Source: Vibrio sp. RE88 (lineage in GTDB: Bacteria; Pseudomonadota; Gammaproteobacteria; Enterobacterales; Vibrionaceae). From it: a DNA stretch of 64,000 nt. The notes under the pieces were generated by a model. The model was not told the origin of the DNA, did not search any database, and was given only the letters and a program-made list of their open reading frames with translations. Below are positions 44,875-54,569 of this stretch, one piece after another. A program made the position numbers and the translations under genes. The DNA is taken from NCBI RefSeq assembly GCF_013113835.1, contig NZ_VTYQ01000011.1, forward strand, positions 1-64,000, written 5' to 3'. The first letter of the stretch is position 1, and each line of letters starts with the position of its first letter.

Positions 44875-45456
44875 ATGTCTAGTAACACGGCAATAGATAA
44901 GCACGAGCAGATCCTCACAGCAGCCGAAAAGCTGATTGCAGAGTCAGGGTTTCAAGGCCTGTCGATGCAAAAGCTGGCTAAAGAAGCTGGGGTAGCTGCG
45001 GGTACTATCTATCGTTATTTCTCAGATAAAGAGCATCTACTGGATGAAGTGCGTTTAAACGTCGCCGAACGGATTGCAACTGCCGTCCAAGCTGGCGTCA
45101 ATGACGATATGCCCTTGAAAACACGCTATCGCACTATGTGGTTAAACATCTGGAACCTTGCAGGTTCCAATATGGAAACCCTGAGTAATCGCGTTCAATA
45201 TGAATCTCTTCCCTGTGCAAATAAGCGAAAAACTCGGGAACTTGAGCGACAAATGTTTGCCCAAGTGGATCGGTTGTTTAATCAAGGAAAAGAGCAAGGG
45301 ATTTTTAAACCTCTCGACAATGAGATTCTTTCAGGGCTGAGTTTTGAAGCCAGTGTTGCACTGGCCCGAAAACATGCTTTGGGATACTACCAGTTGGATG
45401 AAGCAGCCTTAGAAGCCGCAATCGAAGCCAGCTGGGATGCAATAATTCAACACTAA
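44875..45456 (+). CDS. TetR-family regulator of the efflux operon
   Basis: 193 residues from ATG 44875; a GTG 18 codons upstream lies before the operator and is rejected. The N-terminal helix-turn-helix is typical (ILTAAEKLIAESGFQGLSMQ, then LAKEAGVAAGTIYRYFSDKE). The C-terminal ligand domain is variable. The efflux genes follow after 18 nt in the same direction, so the regulator is co-transcribed with them. It probably represses the set through the palindrome over its own promoter (inference). Confidence 0.9.
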   Translation: MSSNTAIDKHEQILTAAEKLIAESGFQGLSMQKLAKEAGVAAGTIYRYFSDKEHLLDEVRLNVAERIATAVQAGVNDDMPLKTRYRTMWLNIWNLAGSNMETLSNRVQYESLPCANKRKTRELERQMFAQVDRLFNQGKEQGIFKPLDNEILSGLSFEASVALARKHALGYYQLDEAALEAAIEASWDAIIQH

Positions 45457-45474
45457 CTTGGAGTTCTGATCAGA

Positions 45475-46581
45475 ATGAAAAAGTGGACTTTCTTTATGTT
45501 GCTTATCGCAATACTGCTATTTGGCAGCGTGATAGGCTTCAATCTATTCAAGCAACAGAAGATAGCCGAATATTTGGCTAATCGCCCAGAGCCTGAGTTT
45601 CCGGTAACCGTAACGGAAGTGCAGCCAGTTGATTGGGTACCTGTGATCGAAGCGATCGGTTTCATCGAACCGAACCAAGGTGTCACAGTTGCCAATGAAA
45701 CAGCGGGTGTGATTGATAAAATTACTTTCGATTCAGGTACCACCGTTGAAGAAGGTCAGCCTCTTGTTCTACTCGACTCTGAAGTGGAAAAAGCCGATCT
45801 GAAGAGCTCACAGGCGAAACTGCCGGCAGCACAGGCCAAGTATAAGCGTTACCAAGGCCTATACAAAAAAGGCTCGGTATCGAAAGAAGCGTTTGATGAC
45901 GCCGAAGCAAGCTACTTCTCGCTTAAAGCGGATATTGATAGCTTAAAAGCGACCATCGACCGCCGTGAAATCAAAGCACCTTTCGCAGGCGTGGTTGGTA
46001 TTCGTAATGTTTACCTAGGTCAATATCTGCAAGCAGGTACCGACATTGTTCGCCTAGAAGACACCAGTGTTATGCGCCTGCGTTTCACTGTGCCTCAAAC
46101 TGACATCTCCCGCATCAAGCTAGGTCAGCAAGTGGATATCTTCGTTGATGCTTACCCTGAAACACCATTTGAAGGCTCAATTACCGCGATTGAACCAGCG
46201 GTGAACATCCAAAGTGGTCTGATTCAGGTTCAAGCCGATATTCCAAACAGCGATGGTAAGCTACGTAGCGGTATGTTCGCTCGTGCCAATATCATTCTGC
46301 CAACGATGGACAATCAGGTGACTCTGCCACAAACCGCCATTACCTTCACACTCTACGGTGACAATGTTTACATCATCTCTGAAGAGAACGGTGAGAAGCG
46401 CGTTAAGCAGCACGTGGTTAAAGTTGGTGAACGCGTGAAAGACATCGCTCACATCCTAGATGGCGTTAAGCCTGGTGATGTTGTAGTGACATCTGGTCAG
46501 GTTCGTCTGAGCAATGACGCGAAAGTTCGTGTAGTAGAAAGCGATGCAACTACTCCACCAGCTGAAACACCAATGCTGTAA
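45475..46581 (+). CDS. RND efflux membrane-fusion protein
   Basis: Periplasmic adaptor of 368 residues. One N-terminal hydrophobic helix (FFMLLIAILLFGSVIGFNLF). Then the HlyD/AcrA layout: lipoyl half-motif (GVTVANETAGVIDKITFDSG), a short helical hairpin, second lipoyl half (RREIKAPFAGVVGIRNVYLG), and beta-barrel. No lipobox Cys is seen, so it is anchored by the helix. The pump gene follows after 11 nt. No outer-membrane channel gene is here, so a shared TolC is likely. Confidence 0.92.
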   Translation: MKKWTFFMLLIAILLFGSVIGFNLFKQQKIAEYLANRPEPEFPVTVTEVQPVDWVPVIEAIGFIEPNQGVTVANETAGVIDKITFDSGTTVEEGQPLVLLDSEVEKADLKSSQAKLPAAQAKYKRYQGLYKKGSVSKEAFDDAEASYFSLKADIDSLKATIDRREIKAPFAGVVGIRNVYLGQYLQAGTDIVRLEDTSVMRLRFTVPQTDISRIKLGQQVDIFVDAYPETPFEGSITAIEPAVNIQSGLIQVQADIPNSDGKLRSGMFARANIILPTMDNQVTLPQTAITFTLYGDNVYIISEENGEKRVKQHVVKVGERVKDIAHILDGVKPGDVVVTSGQVRLSNDAKVRVVESDATTPPAETPML

Positions 46582-46592
46582 TTGGAGGCCTC

Positions 46593-49500
46593 ATGCGCTT
46601 TACTGATGTTTTTATTAAACGTCCAGTTTTAGCGGTATCGATCAGCTTTTTGATCGCCTTGCTTGGTTTGCAAGCGGTGTTCAAGATGCAGGTCCGAGAA
46701 TACCCTGAAATGACAAACACGGTAGTAACGGTAACCACCAGTTACTACGGCGCCAGTGCCGACCTTATCCAGGGCTTTATTACTCAACCTCTGGAACAGG
46801 CTGTGGCTCAGGCCGACAATATCGATTACATGACCTCATCGTCGGTACTCGGTACATCGACCATTACCGTTAACATGAAGTTGAACACTGACCCGAATGC
46901 AGCCCTGTCTGACATTCTGGCTAAGACTAACTCGGTTCGATCTCAGCTTCCAAAAGAAGCCGAAGACCCAACCGTAACTATGTCAACGGGTTCTACAACC
47001 GCGGTTCTCTATATCGGCTTTACCAGTGATGAGCTTTCTTCAAGCCAGATCACGGACTACCTAGAGCGTGTAATCAACCCGCAGCTATTCACCGTTAATG
47101 GTGTCTCTAAGGTTGACCTCTACGGTGGTATGAAATACGCACTGCGTATTTGGCTAGACCCTGCCAAAATGGCAGCACTGGGCAAAACCGCCACTGATGT
47201 CATGAACGTGCTGAATGCCAACAACTACCAGTCAGCGGCTGGTCAGGCTGTGGGTGAGTTCGTTCTGTATAACGGTAGCGCTGATACTCAGGTGTCTAAC
47301 GTCGAAGAGCTGAAGAACCTTGTTGTAAGTTCTGATGAAGGTGATGTCACTCGTCTGAGCGATATCGCGAAAGTGACGCTTGAGAAGAGCCACGATGTTT
47401 ACCGTGCAAGTGCCAATGGTAAAGAAGCAGTTGTAGTTGCGATTAACGCAGCACCAAGTGCCAACCCAATCAACATTGCAGCGGATGTCCTTGACCTGTT
47501 ACCTCAACTAGATCGTAACCTGCCAAGTAACATCGACATGAACGTGATGTATGACTCGACCATCGCCATCAATGAATCGATCAACGAGGTTATTAAAACC
47601 ATCGCTGAAGCGGCATTGATTGTACTGATCGTGATTACTCTGTTCCTCGGTTCTTTCCGTGCGGTTATGATCCCTATTGTTACCATCCCGCTGTCTCTGA
47701 TTGGTGTGGCAATGGTGATGCAGGCGATGGGCTTCTCATGGAACCTGATGACGCTACTGGCGATGGTTCTTGCCATCGGTCTGGTGGTGGATGATGCGAT
47801 CGTTGTTCTAGAGAACGTCGACCGACACATCAAACTGGGAGAGTCACCGTTCCGTGCTGCGATTATCGGTACACGTGAAATCGCGGTTCCCGTTATCGCC
47901 ATGACCCTGACACTGGGTGCAGTATACGCGCCGATTGCCTTGATGGGTGGTATCACGGGCTCGCTGTTTAAAGAGTTTGCCCTCACCCTCGCAGGTTCGG
48001 TATTCGTATCCGGTATCGTCGCTCTGACACTGTCGCCTATGATGTGTTCGAAAATGCTTAAGGCAAATGAAACGCCAAGTAAGTTCGAACAGAAGGTACA
48101 TAGCGTATTGGATGGCATGACCAACCGTTACGAGCGTATGCTGGGTGCGGTCATGAAACACCGCCCTGTGGTAATTGGTTTCGCTATCATAGTGTTTGCC
48201 AGCTTGCCGATGCTGTTCAAGTTCATCCCAAGTGAACTGGCGCCGTCAGAAGATAAAGGCGTGGTCATGCTGATGGGTACGGCTCCATCGAATGCCAACC
48301 TCGACTTCATGCAAAACACCATGAACGACGTGAACCGAATTCTGTCTGATCAGCCAGAAGTAGCGTACGCGCAGGTGTTTACTGGTGTACCTAACTCGAA
48401 CCAGGCATTTGGTATCGCATCTATGGTGCCTTGGAGTGAGCGTGAAGCGAGCCAGTCTGAAGTTGCTAACCGCGTGACAGGTTTAGTCGGTCACGTACCG
48501 GGCATGGCGGTAACGGCATTCCAGATGCCAGAACTACCAGGTGCAGGTTCAGGCCTTCCGGTTCAATTCGTGATTACCACACCAAACGCGTTCGAAAGCT
48601 TGTTCACTATCGCGACCGATATTCTTGGCGAAGTGAAGTCTAACCCGATGTTTGTTTATTCTGAGCTGGACCTGAACTACGACTCAGCAACAATGAAGAT
48701 CAACATCGATAAAGACAAAGCGGGTGCGTATGGCGTAACAATGCAGGACATTGGTACCACGCTGAGCACTATGATGTCTGATGGCTACGTCAACCGAATT
48801 GACCTCAATGGTCGTTCGTACGAAGTGATCCCTCAGGTCGAGCGTAAATGGCGTCTTAACCCTGAATCGATGAACAACTACTACGTGCGTGCTGCAGACA
48901 ACCGCGCGGTTCCACTAGGTAGCCTGATCACCATTGATGTTGTCGCTGAGCCACGCTCACTGCCGCACTTCAACCAGCTGAATTCAGCCACCATTGGTGC
49001 TGTAAATGCACCAGGCACAGCCATGGGTGATGCTGTAAACTGGCTCGAAAGTATTGCGACTGAAAAACTGCCAAACGGTTACAACCATGATTACATGGGA
49101 GAAGCTCGTCAGTATGTGACAGAAGGTAGCGCACTGTACGCAACATTTGGTCTGGCACTGGCGATCATCTTCTTGGTTCTGGCGATTCAGTTTGAATCAC
49201 TCAAAGACCCAATCGTTATCATGGTTTCCGTACCGCTGGCGATCTGTGGTGCTTTGATAGCTCTGGCATGGGGCGCAGCCTCAATGAACATCTACTCTCA
49301 GGTCGGTCTGATCACCTTGGTTGGTTTGATTACCAAGCACGGTATCTTGATCTGTGAGGTGGCCAAAGAAGAGCAGCTACACAACAAACTCGGTAAGACA
49401 GAAGCAGTCATGGAAGCGGCGAAAGTTCGTCTACGTCCTATCTTGATGACGACTGCGGCGATGATTGCAGGTCTGATCCCACTGATGTACGCAACGGGCG

Positions 49501-49715
49501 CAGGTGCAGCTCAGCGCTTCAGTATCGGTATCGTTATCGTTGCTGGTCTGGCGATTGGTACTCTGTTTACTCTGTTCGTACTGCCGGTTATCTACAGCTA
49601 CCTAGCTGAGAAACACAAGCCACTACCAGTGTTTGTTGAAGACAAAGACTTGGAAAAACTGGCCCGTGTTGACGAAGCAAAAGCGGCGCAACGTCAGTTA
49701 TCTGACAACAGCTAA
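46593..49715 (+). CDS. RND efflux pump permease, HAE1 type
   Basis: Inner-membrane proton-driven exporter of 1040 residues, the usual size for AcrB/MexF relatives. Twelve helices in two halves, each followed by a large periplasmic loop. Proton-relay Asp pair in AIGLVVDDAIVVLENVDRHI near residue 400. The second-half signature GLITKHGILICEVAKEE is near 915. Vibrio carry several such pumps (Vex/Vme); which one this is cannot be told from the sequence alone. Last gene of the TetR–MFP–RND operon. Confidence 0.93.
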   Translation: MRFTDVFIKRPVLAVSISFLIALLGLQAVFKMQVREYPEMTNTVVTVTTSYYGASADLIQGFITQPLEQAVAQADNIDYMTSSSVLGTSTITVNMKLNTDPNAALSDILAKTNSVRSQLPKEAEDPTVTMSTGSTTAVLYIGFTSDELSSSQITDYLERVINPQLFTVNGVSKVDLYGGMKYALRIWLDPAKMAALGKTATDVMNVLNANNYQSAAGQAVGEFVLYNGSADTQVSNVEELKNLVVSSDEGDVTRLSDIAKVTLEKSHDVYRASANGKEAVVVAINAAPSANPINIAADVLDLLPQLDRNLPSNIDMNVMYDSTIAINESINEVIKTIAEAALIVLIVITLFLGSFRAVMIPIVTIPLSLIGVAMVMQAMGFSWNLMTLLAMVLAIGLVVDDAIVVLENVDRHIKLGESPFRAAIIGTREIAVPVIAMTLTLGAVYAPIALMGGITGSLFKEFALTLAGSVFVSGIVALTLSPMMCSKMLKANETPSKFEQKVHSVLDGMTNRYERMLGAVMKHRPVVIGFAIIVFASLPMLFKFIPSELAPSEDKGVVMLMGTAPSNANLDFMQNTMNDVNRILSDQPEVAYAQVFTGVPNSNQAFGIASMVPWSEREASQSEVANRVTGLVGHVPGMAVTAFQMPELPGAGSGLPVQFVITTPNAFESLFTIATDILGEVKSNPMFVYSELDLNYDSATMKINIDKDKAGAYGVTMQDIGTTLSTMMSDGYVNRIDLNGRSYEVIPQVERKWRLNPESMNNYYVRAADNRAVPLGSLITIDVVAEPRSLPHFNQLNSATIGAVNAPGTAMGDAVNWLESIATEKLPNGYNHDYMGEARQYVTEGSALYATFGLALAIIFLVLAIQFESLKDPIVIMVSVPLAICGALIALAWGAASMNIYSQVGLITLVGLITKHGILICEVAKEEQLHNKLGKTEAVMEAAKVRLRPILMTTAAMIAGLIPLMYATGAGAAQRFSIGIVIVAGLAIGTLFTLFVLPVIYSYLAEKHKPLPVFVEDKDLEKLARVDEAKAAQRQLSDNS

Positions 49716-49730
49716 ACTCAACGTTTGCCA

Positions 49731-49757
49731 AAAGGCCACTTCGGTGGCCTTTTTTAT
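49731..49757 (+). terminator. Terminator of the RND efflux operon
   Basis: AAAGGCCAC / GTGGCCTTT stem with a TTCG loop, followed by T runs. Confidence 0.88.
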
Positions 49758-49863
49758 TGGTTTCGATTTGCCACTAGCCGCTTCGAATTTTTACTATCGA
49801 AGTAGCGACTTTCCGGTACCAATTACATAGAATACAAACAATAGAGACAGGAGTTTTCGTCAC

Positions 49864-50115
49864 ATGTTTGACCCAAAGAAACTAGAGCAAATTGCTAAAC
49901 AGATACATGATTCAATGCCAGCACCGGTTAAAGAGCTTGGTGCAGACGTTGATCAGAAAGTTCGCCAAGTCATCCAAGGCCAGCTGAATAAGCTGGATGT
50001 CGTTAGCCGTGAAGAGTTTGATGTGCAAACTCAAGTGCTGCTACGTACTCGCCAAAAGCTGACCGAAATGGAGCAGAAGCTGGCTGAGCTGGAAGAGAAG
50101 CTGGCAGACAAATAA
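49864..50115 (+). CDS. ubiK: Ubiquinone biosynthesis accessory factor UbiK
   Basis: 83 residues, YqiC/BMFP family. N-terminal amphipathic part (MFDPKKLEQIAKQIHDSMP), conserved VRQVIQGQLNKLDVVSREEFDVQ, and a C-terminal coiled coil. In E. coli it works with UbiJ in the Ubi complex under aerobic growth. Single-gene unit with its own terminator. Confidence 0.92.
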   Translation: MFDPKKLEQIAKQIHDSMPAPVKELGADVDQKVRQVIQGQLNKLDVVSREEFDVQTQVLLRTRQKLTEMEQKLAELEEKLADK

Positions 50116-50140
50116 ACGCTTTATACAAGCGAGAAAGTTC

Positions 50141-50175
50141 AAGGGTTGGCGTACTGCGCCAGCCCTTTTCTTTTG
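50141..50175 (+). terminator. Terminator of ubiK
   Basis: AAGGG-TTGGCG pairing with CGCCA-GCCCTT around TACTG, followed by TTCTTTT. Confidence 0.8.
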
Positions 50176-50230
50176 CCAACTCAATAATCATAGCTGACGA
50201 CAAGTTATACCTTCGGCTATTCCCCAGACA

Positions 50231-50266
50231 CAAAAAAGGCTTGGTCAACGGCGACCAAGCCTTTTC
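50231..50266 (-). terminator. Terminator downstream of ilvC
   Basis: A 13-bp stem AAAAGGCTTGGTC / GACCAAGCCTTTT with a 6-nt loop; T6 on the minus strand. It lies 130 nt after the ilvC stop. Confidence 0.85.
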
Positions 50267-50397
50267 AATTAGATGTTTGTGTTTGTTTTGTATTTATTAC
50301 TCCAGTCTGTCTGGAGTTTTTACTAATCTGTTATCTAGATTAGTGAATTACTTGAAATTAAGGCTTCTACACCGAAATGGAACCTTAAGACAAGTAA
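50267..50397 (-). other. Structured 3' untranslated region of ilvC
   Basis: Between the ilvC stop and its terminator the minus-strand RNA can form two further hairpins: ACTAATCT / AGATTAGT (50332-50354 region) and ACTCCAG / CTGGAGT (about 50309-50327). An unpaired A-rich stretch follows just before the terminator. It could release a 3'-UTR-derived small RNA; this is only a candidate. Confidence 0.4.
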
Positions 50398-51882
50398 TTA
50401 GCCACCTACGGCGATACGCTTCATATCTGTCATGTAACCACGTAGCTCTTCACCGATGTACTCTACTGGGTGGTTACGGATAGTTTCGTTCACAGCGATT
50501 AGCGTCGCGTTGTCAACTTGGTTAGATTCTTCACCTAGACCTTTACCGATAACGTCAGTACCAACTGAAGGCATGAACTTCTCGCGCAGTAGCGGCGTTG
50601 CTACGTTAGCGAATAGGTAGTTACCGTATTCAGCTGTATCAGAGATAACAACGTTCATTTCGTACAGACGCTTACGTGCTACTGTGTTTGCGATTAGTGG
50701 TAGCTCGTGTAGTGACTCGTAGTACGCTGACTCATCAATGATGCCTGATGCCGTCATTGCTTCAAATGCTAGCTCAACACCTGCGCGAACCATTGCAACC
50801 ATTAGGATACCGTTGTCGAAGTACTCTTGCTCTGAGATCTCAACATCACCCGCTGGGTAGTTTTCAAATGCTGTTTCACCTGTCTCTGCACGCCAGCCTA
50901 GTAGGTTCGCATCGTCGTTTGCCCAGTCAGCCATCATAGTGCTAGAGAAGTGGCCTGTGATTACGTCATCCATGTGCTTGTTGTACAGTGGACGCATCAG
51001 CTCTTTCAGCTCTTCAGAAAGCTCAAACGCTTTGATTTTCGCTGGGTTTGATAGGCGATCCATCATGTGTGTGATGCCACCAAACTTCAGTGCTTCCGTG
51101 ATGGTTTCCCAACCGTACTGAATCAGTTTACCTGCGTAGCTTGGGTCAATACCTTCAGCAACCATCTTCTCGTAAGAAACGATTGAACCCGCTTGTAGCA
51201 TGCCACATAAAATAGTTTGCTCGCCCACTAGGTCAGATTTCACTTCAGCAACGAATGAAGACTCTAGACAGCCTGCACGGTGACCACCAGTACCAGCAGC
51301 CCAAGCTTTGGCGATATCCCAGCCTTCACCTTTTGGATCGTTCTCTGGGTGAACTGCGATTAGCGTCGGAACGCCGAAGCCACGCTTGTACTCTTCACGT
51401 ACTTCTGTACCTGGACACTTAGGTGCAACCATCACTACAGTTAAGTCTTTACGAATCTGCATGCCTTCTTCAACAATGTTGAAGCCGTGTGAGTAACCTA
51501 GTGCTGCGCCTTCTTTCATTAGCGGCATTACCGTCTCAACCACGTTCGTGTGCTGCTTGTCTGGCGTTAGGTTAACCACTAGGTCAGCTTGAGGAATAAG
51601 CGTCTCGTAGCTACCTACTTCAAAACCATTTTCTTTCGCGTTTTTGAACGACTGACGCTGTTCATCAATCGCTGCCTGACGCAATGCGTAAGCCACATCA
51701 AGACCTGAGTCACGCATGTTCAGACCTTGGTTAAGACCTTGTGCACCACAACCAACGATAACCACTTTCTTACCTTTTAGGTAATCCGCTTCAGTTGCGA
51801 ATTCACTGCGGTCCATAAAGCGACAACGGCCAAGCTGATCTAGCTGCTCACGTAGGTTTAATGTATTGAAATAGTTAGCCAT
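50398..51882 (-). CDS. ilvC: Ketol-acid reductoisomerase
   Basis: NADPH- and Mg-dependent enzyme of isoleucine/valine synthesis. 494 residues, the long class II form like E. coli (491). NADPH site GCGAQGLNQGLNMRDSG near 45-61. Duplicated helical C-terminal domain. Divergent from the LysR-type gene ilvY across 145 bp, the conserved regulatory pair. Confidence 0.97.
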   Translation of the reverse strand: MANYFNTLNLREQLDQLGRCRFMDRSEFATEADYLKGKKVVIVGCGAQGLNQGLNMRDSGLDVAYALRQAAIDEQRQSFKNAKENGFEVGSYETLIPQADLVVNLTPDKQHTNVVETVMPLMKEGAALGYSHGFNIVEEGMQIRKDLTVVMVAPKCPGTEVREEYKRGFGVPTLIAVHPENDPKGEGWDIAKAWAAGTGGHRAGCLESSFVAEVKSDLVGEQTILCGMLQAGSIVSYEKMVAEGIDPSYAGKLIQYGWETITEALKFGGITHMMDRLSNPAKIKAFELSEELKELMRPLYNKHMDDVITGHFSSTMMADWANDDANLLGWRAETGETAFENYPAGDVEISEQEYFDNGILMVAMVRAGVELAFEAMTASGIIDESAYYESLHELPLIANTVARKRLYEMNVVISDTAEYGNYLFANVATPLLREKFMPSVGTDVIGKGLGEESNQVDNATLIAVNETIRNHPVEYIGEELRGYMTDMKRIAVGG

Positions 51883-51994
51883 GTTAGGGCTCTCCTTTGA
51901 GAATTTATCCGTTTGGGTCGGTGTTTCATTACCGAATGCATCGATACTAAAACAGACATTGGGTTGCTTAAAGTGATATATTCACAATTAGTTA

Positions 51995-52009
51995 TTGCAA
52001 AAAATGCAA
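51995..52009. promoter_or_regulatory. Putative IlvY operator
   Basis: TTGCA-AAAAA-TGCAA is a perfect inverted repeat in the ilvC/ilvY intergenic region, 19 bp before the ilvY start. IlvY sites in relatives are of this TTGCA-N5-TGCAA form (recalled, not checked). Confidence 0.5.
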
Positions 52010-52027
52010 CAAGGAAACACCTATTTC

Positions 52028-52918
52028 ATGAACATTAAAAGTCTGCAATTGTTCATTCACCTGTGTGATAGTAAAAGCTTCGCTAAAACTGCGTCCGCCA
52101 TGCACGTCAGCCCTTCTGCGCTCAGCCGTCAGGTGCAAAAGCTGGAAGCCGAAACCGGGCAAGAGTTGTTTGTGCGAGACAACCGCAGCGTTGAGCTGAC
52201 CCCTGCGGCAAAAAAACTCTTGCCAGTGGCATTAAAGATTCTCGGTGAGTGGCAAAACTTCAATGCGCAGCTTCAAGGACACGAAGAAGAGTTAAAGGGC
52301 GAGATACGCCTGTTTTGCTCGGTGACCGCCAGTTACAGCCACCTGCCTGAGCTACTCTCGGAATTTCGTTTGCAGCACCCATTTATCGAATTTAAGCTCT
52401 CAACCGGTGACCCGGCCCAGGCGATCAATAAAGTACTCAACGATGAAGTGGATGTCGCAATCTCCGCTCAACCGGAAGCACTGCCAGCCAAGCTCAAATT
52501 CGAAACCATCAGCGAGATCCCTCTGTCTGTGATTGCCCCTGTCGGAGTCAGTCACTTCTCTGAAGAGCTACAAAAAGATAAGCCCAATTGGTCGTCCATT
52601 CCTTTTATTGTGCCTGAATCAGGTACCGCACGAGACCGCGCCAATACTTGGTTTAAGGCGATGAGAATCAAACCGAACATCTATGCGCAGGTGTCAGGGC
52701 ATGAGGCTATTGTCAGTATGGTCGCGCTCGGCTGCGGTGTTGGGATTGCACCAGATGTGGTGATCAACAACAGCCCTGTCAAAGAAAAGATTCAACGGCT
52801 CAAAGTGGCGTCGATTAAACCCTTTAAGCTCGGAGTATGCTGCAAGCGTTCGCAACTGGATACCCCACTGGTTAAAGCCTTATGGGAAGTCGCTCAGGAC
52901 GCCTATATCGCGCCCTAA
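52028..52918 (+). CDS. ilvY: LysR-type regulator IlvY
   Basis: 296 residues from MNIKSLQLFIHLCDSKSFAK; the frame is open 11 codons upstream through the operator, so that start is rejected. N-terminal winged helix (ASAMHVSPSALSRQVQKLE). The rest is the periplasmic-binding-like effector domain. In E. coli it activates ilvC when acetohydroxy acids accumulate. Position and orientation support the name. Confidence 0.93.
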   Translation: MNIKSLQLFIHLCDSKSFAKTASAMHVSPSALSRQVQKLEAETGQELFVRDNRSVELTPAAKKLLPVALKILGEWQNFNAQLQGHEEELKGEIRLFCSVTASYSHLPELLSEFRLQHPFIEFKLSTGDPAQAINKVLNDEVDVAISAQPEALPAKLKFETISEIPLSVIAPVGVSHFSEELQKDKPNWSSIPFIVPESGTARDRANTWFKAMRIKPNIYAQVSGHEAIVSMVALGCGVGIAPDVVINNSPVKEKIQRLKVASIKPFKLGVCCKRSQLDTPLVKALWEVAQDAYIAP

Positions 52919-52939
52919 CTGGTTACCCGCAAAAACAAT

Positions 52940-52965
52940 AAAGCCACCGTTTTCGGTGGCTTTTA
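52940..52965. terminator. Bidirectional terminator, ilvY and hemN
   Basis: AAAGCCACCG / CGGTGGCTTT stem with a short T loop, between convergent genes. Confidence 0.82.
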
Positions 52966-52995
52966 AATTCATGCTTGTCGCGACAGCGACCGCAA

Positions 52996-54384
52996 TTAAA
53001 TCACTCGCGAGAATTGCTGCTGACGCGCCTTCGCTCGGAGGTATTTATCAAAACACATGCAGATATTGCGAATCAGTAGACGACCACGCAATGTCACTCG
53101 GATCTCTTTGTCATCCACTTCCACTAACTCATCATTAATAAAGGTTTGCAGCAGTTCGAGATCTTCTTTGAAGTAGTGATTAAATTCGACATTAAATTCT
53201 GTCTCGACTGACACTTTATCAAGTTTGAAGTTACAGATTAGCTGCTTGATGACTTCACGGCGCAGCAGATCATCGCTATCTAAGGCGACCCCTTTCCACA
53301 GCGCATGGCGCTGCTCATTAACCTGAGCGTAGTACTTTTTCAGCTCTTTCTGATTCTGCGCGTACGCATCACCAATCATAGAGATAGCAGAAACCCCAAA
53401 GCCAACCAAGTCACATTCACCTTGCGTAGTGTAGCCTTGGAAATTGCGATGCAAGATGCCATTACGCTGAGCCACGGCTAATTCATCATCCGGCTGAGCA
53501 AAGTGGTCCATACCGATAAACTGATAGCCAGCGTTAGTCAACGTTGCGATAGTATCCTGCAGGATAGCCATCTTTTCCTCGGCTTGTGGCAGGTCTTCGT
53601 CTTTAATCTTACGCTGAGCAGCAAACAGCTGCGGCATGTGCGCATAGTTAAAGATAGACAGACGACCCGGCTGCATCTCAAGCACCTGAGCCAGCGTTTC
53701 GGCGAAACGTGCTTTGGTTTGTTTCGGTAGCCCGTAAATCAGGTCGAGATTGGTCGAACGGAAGCCAAGCTTTTTCGCACGCTCGACCATGGCAAAGATG
53801 AATTCTTCGTCCTGTTCACGATTGACCAGCTTCTGCACTTCTTTATTGAAATCCTGAACACCAATACTTAAGCGGTTAAAACCTTCTTCACGCAGGTGAT
53901 CGAGCATATCCAGTTCAATCTCACGCGGATCGACTTCAATACTGATTTCCGATTCAGCTTCAAAGCTGAACTCAGCGCGCAGAATGTTCATCAAACGGCT
54001 GATTTGCGCTTTGGTCAGAAACGTGGGAGTTCCCCCACCAAAGTGCAACTGAGTCACCTTACGTCCTTGCAGTAAAGACGCGCGCGTCAGGATTTCCTGC
54101 TCCAGAACATCAAGATACTCATCGGCTTTATGTGCGTGGCGGGTGATGACCTTATTACAGCCACAGTAGTAGCAAAGCTTGTGGCAGAACGGAATATGAA
54201 TGTAGAGCGACAGCGGACGCTCCGGATACTCAGTACAAGCCATGTCGTAATCGGCAATGGTAAACGCTTCATGAAATTCCAACGCGGTTGGGTAAGACGT
54301 GTAACGCGGACCAGAATAGTTGTACTTATCGAGGATGGCTTGATCCCATACTATTTGTTGGCTTGCGACGACTTGCTGAGACAT
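52996..54384 (-). CDS. hemN: Oxygen-independent coproporphyrinogen III oxidase HemN
   Basis: Radical-SAM enzyme that converts coproporphyrinogen III to protoporphyrinogen IX without oxygen. It has 462 residues. The iron-sulfur motif is CHKLCYYCGC (Cys-x3-Cys-x2-Cys, about residues 67-74). HFGGGTPTFL follows near 114. The N-terminal trip-wire YNYSGPRYTSYPTA is typical of true HemN rather than HemW. No clear FNR site was seen in the 185-nt upstream gap. Confidence 0.96.
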   Translation of the reverse strand: MSQQVVASQQIVWDQAILDKYNYSGPRYTSYPTALEFHEAFTIADYDMACTEYPERPLSLYIHIPFCHKLCYYCGCNKVITRHAHKADEYLDVLEQEILTRASLLQGRKVTQLHFGGGTPTFLTKAQISRLMNILRAEFSFEAESEISIEVDPREIELDMLDHLREEGFNRLSIGVQDFNKEVQKLVNREQDEEFIFAMVERAKKLGFRSTNLDLIYGLPKQTKARFAETLAQVLEMQPGRLSIFNYAHMPQLFAAQRKIKDEDLPQAEEKMAILQDTIATLTNAGYQFIGMDHFAQPDDELAVAQRNGILHRNFQGYTTQGECDLVGFGVSAISMIGDAYAQNQKELKKYYAQVNEQRHALWKGVALDSDDLLRREVIKQLICNFKLDKVSVETEFNVEFNHYFKEDLELLQTFINDELVEVDDKEIRVTLRGRLLIRNICMCFDKYLRAKARQQQFSRVI

Positions 54385-54519
54385 GATGTACTTCCGTTAG
54401 TGCTGTATTGCGTATACGGTGTGATTAACCGTTATATTTATGCGGGCTATTTTGCCACACGCGAAGGCGAGTCGCCGGGTGGCATAGCGCTTTTTGAGTA
54501 ACAATAGTCAGAATTGATA

Positions 54520-54554
54520 ACTCGATCACTCCCCATAAGTGTAAGTGATCGAGT
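54520..54554. repeat. Inverted repeat downstream of the DUF2489 gene
   Basis: ACTCGATCACT / AGTGATCGAGT, a perfect 11-bp stem with a 13-nt loop. No good T-tract on either side. It may act as a weak terminator of the yihI operon or protect its 3' end. Confidence 0.55.
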
Positions 54555-54569
54555 GACTAAAGTATCAAT

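Noticed and set aside
47504..48124. 206-codon minus-strand frame inside the RND pump gene
   Set aside because: Antisense shadow of a conserved coding region, Ser/Thr/Ile/Arg-rich composition without domain features.
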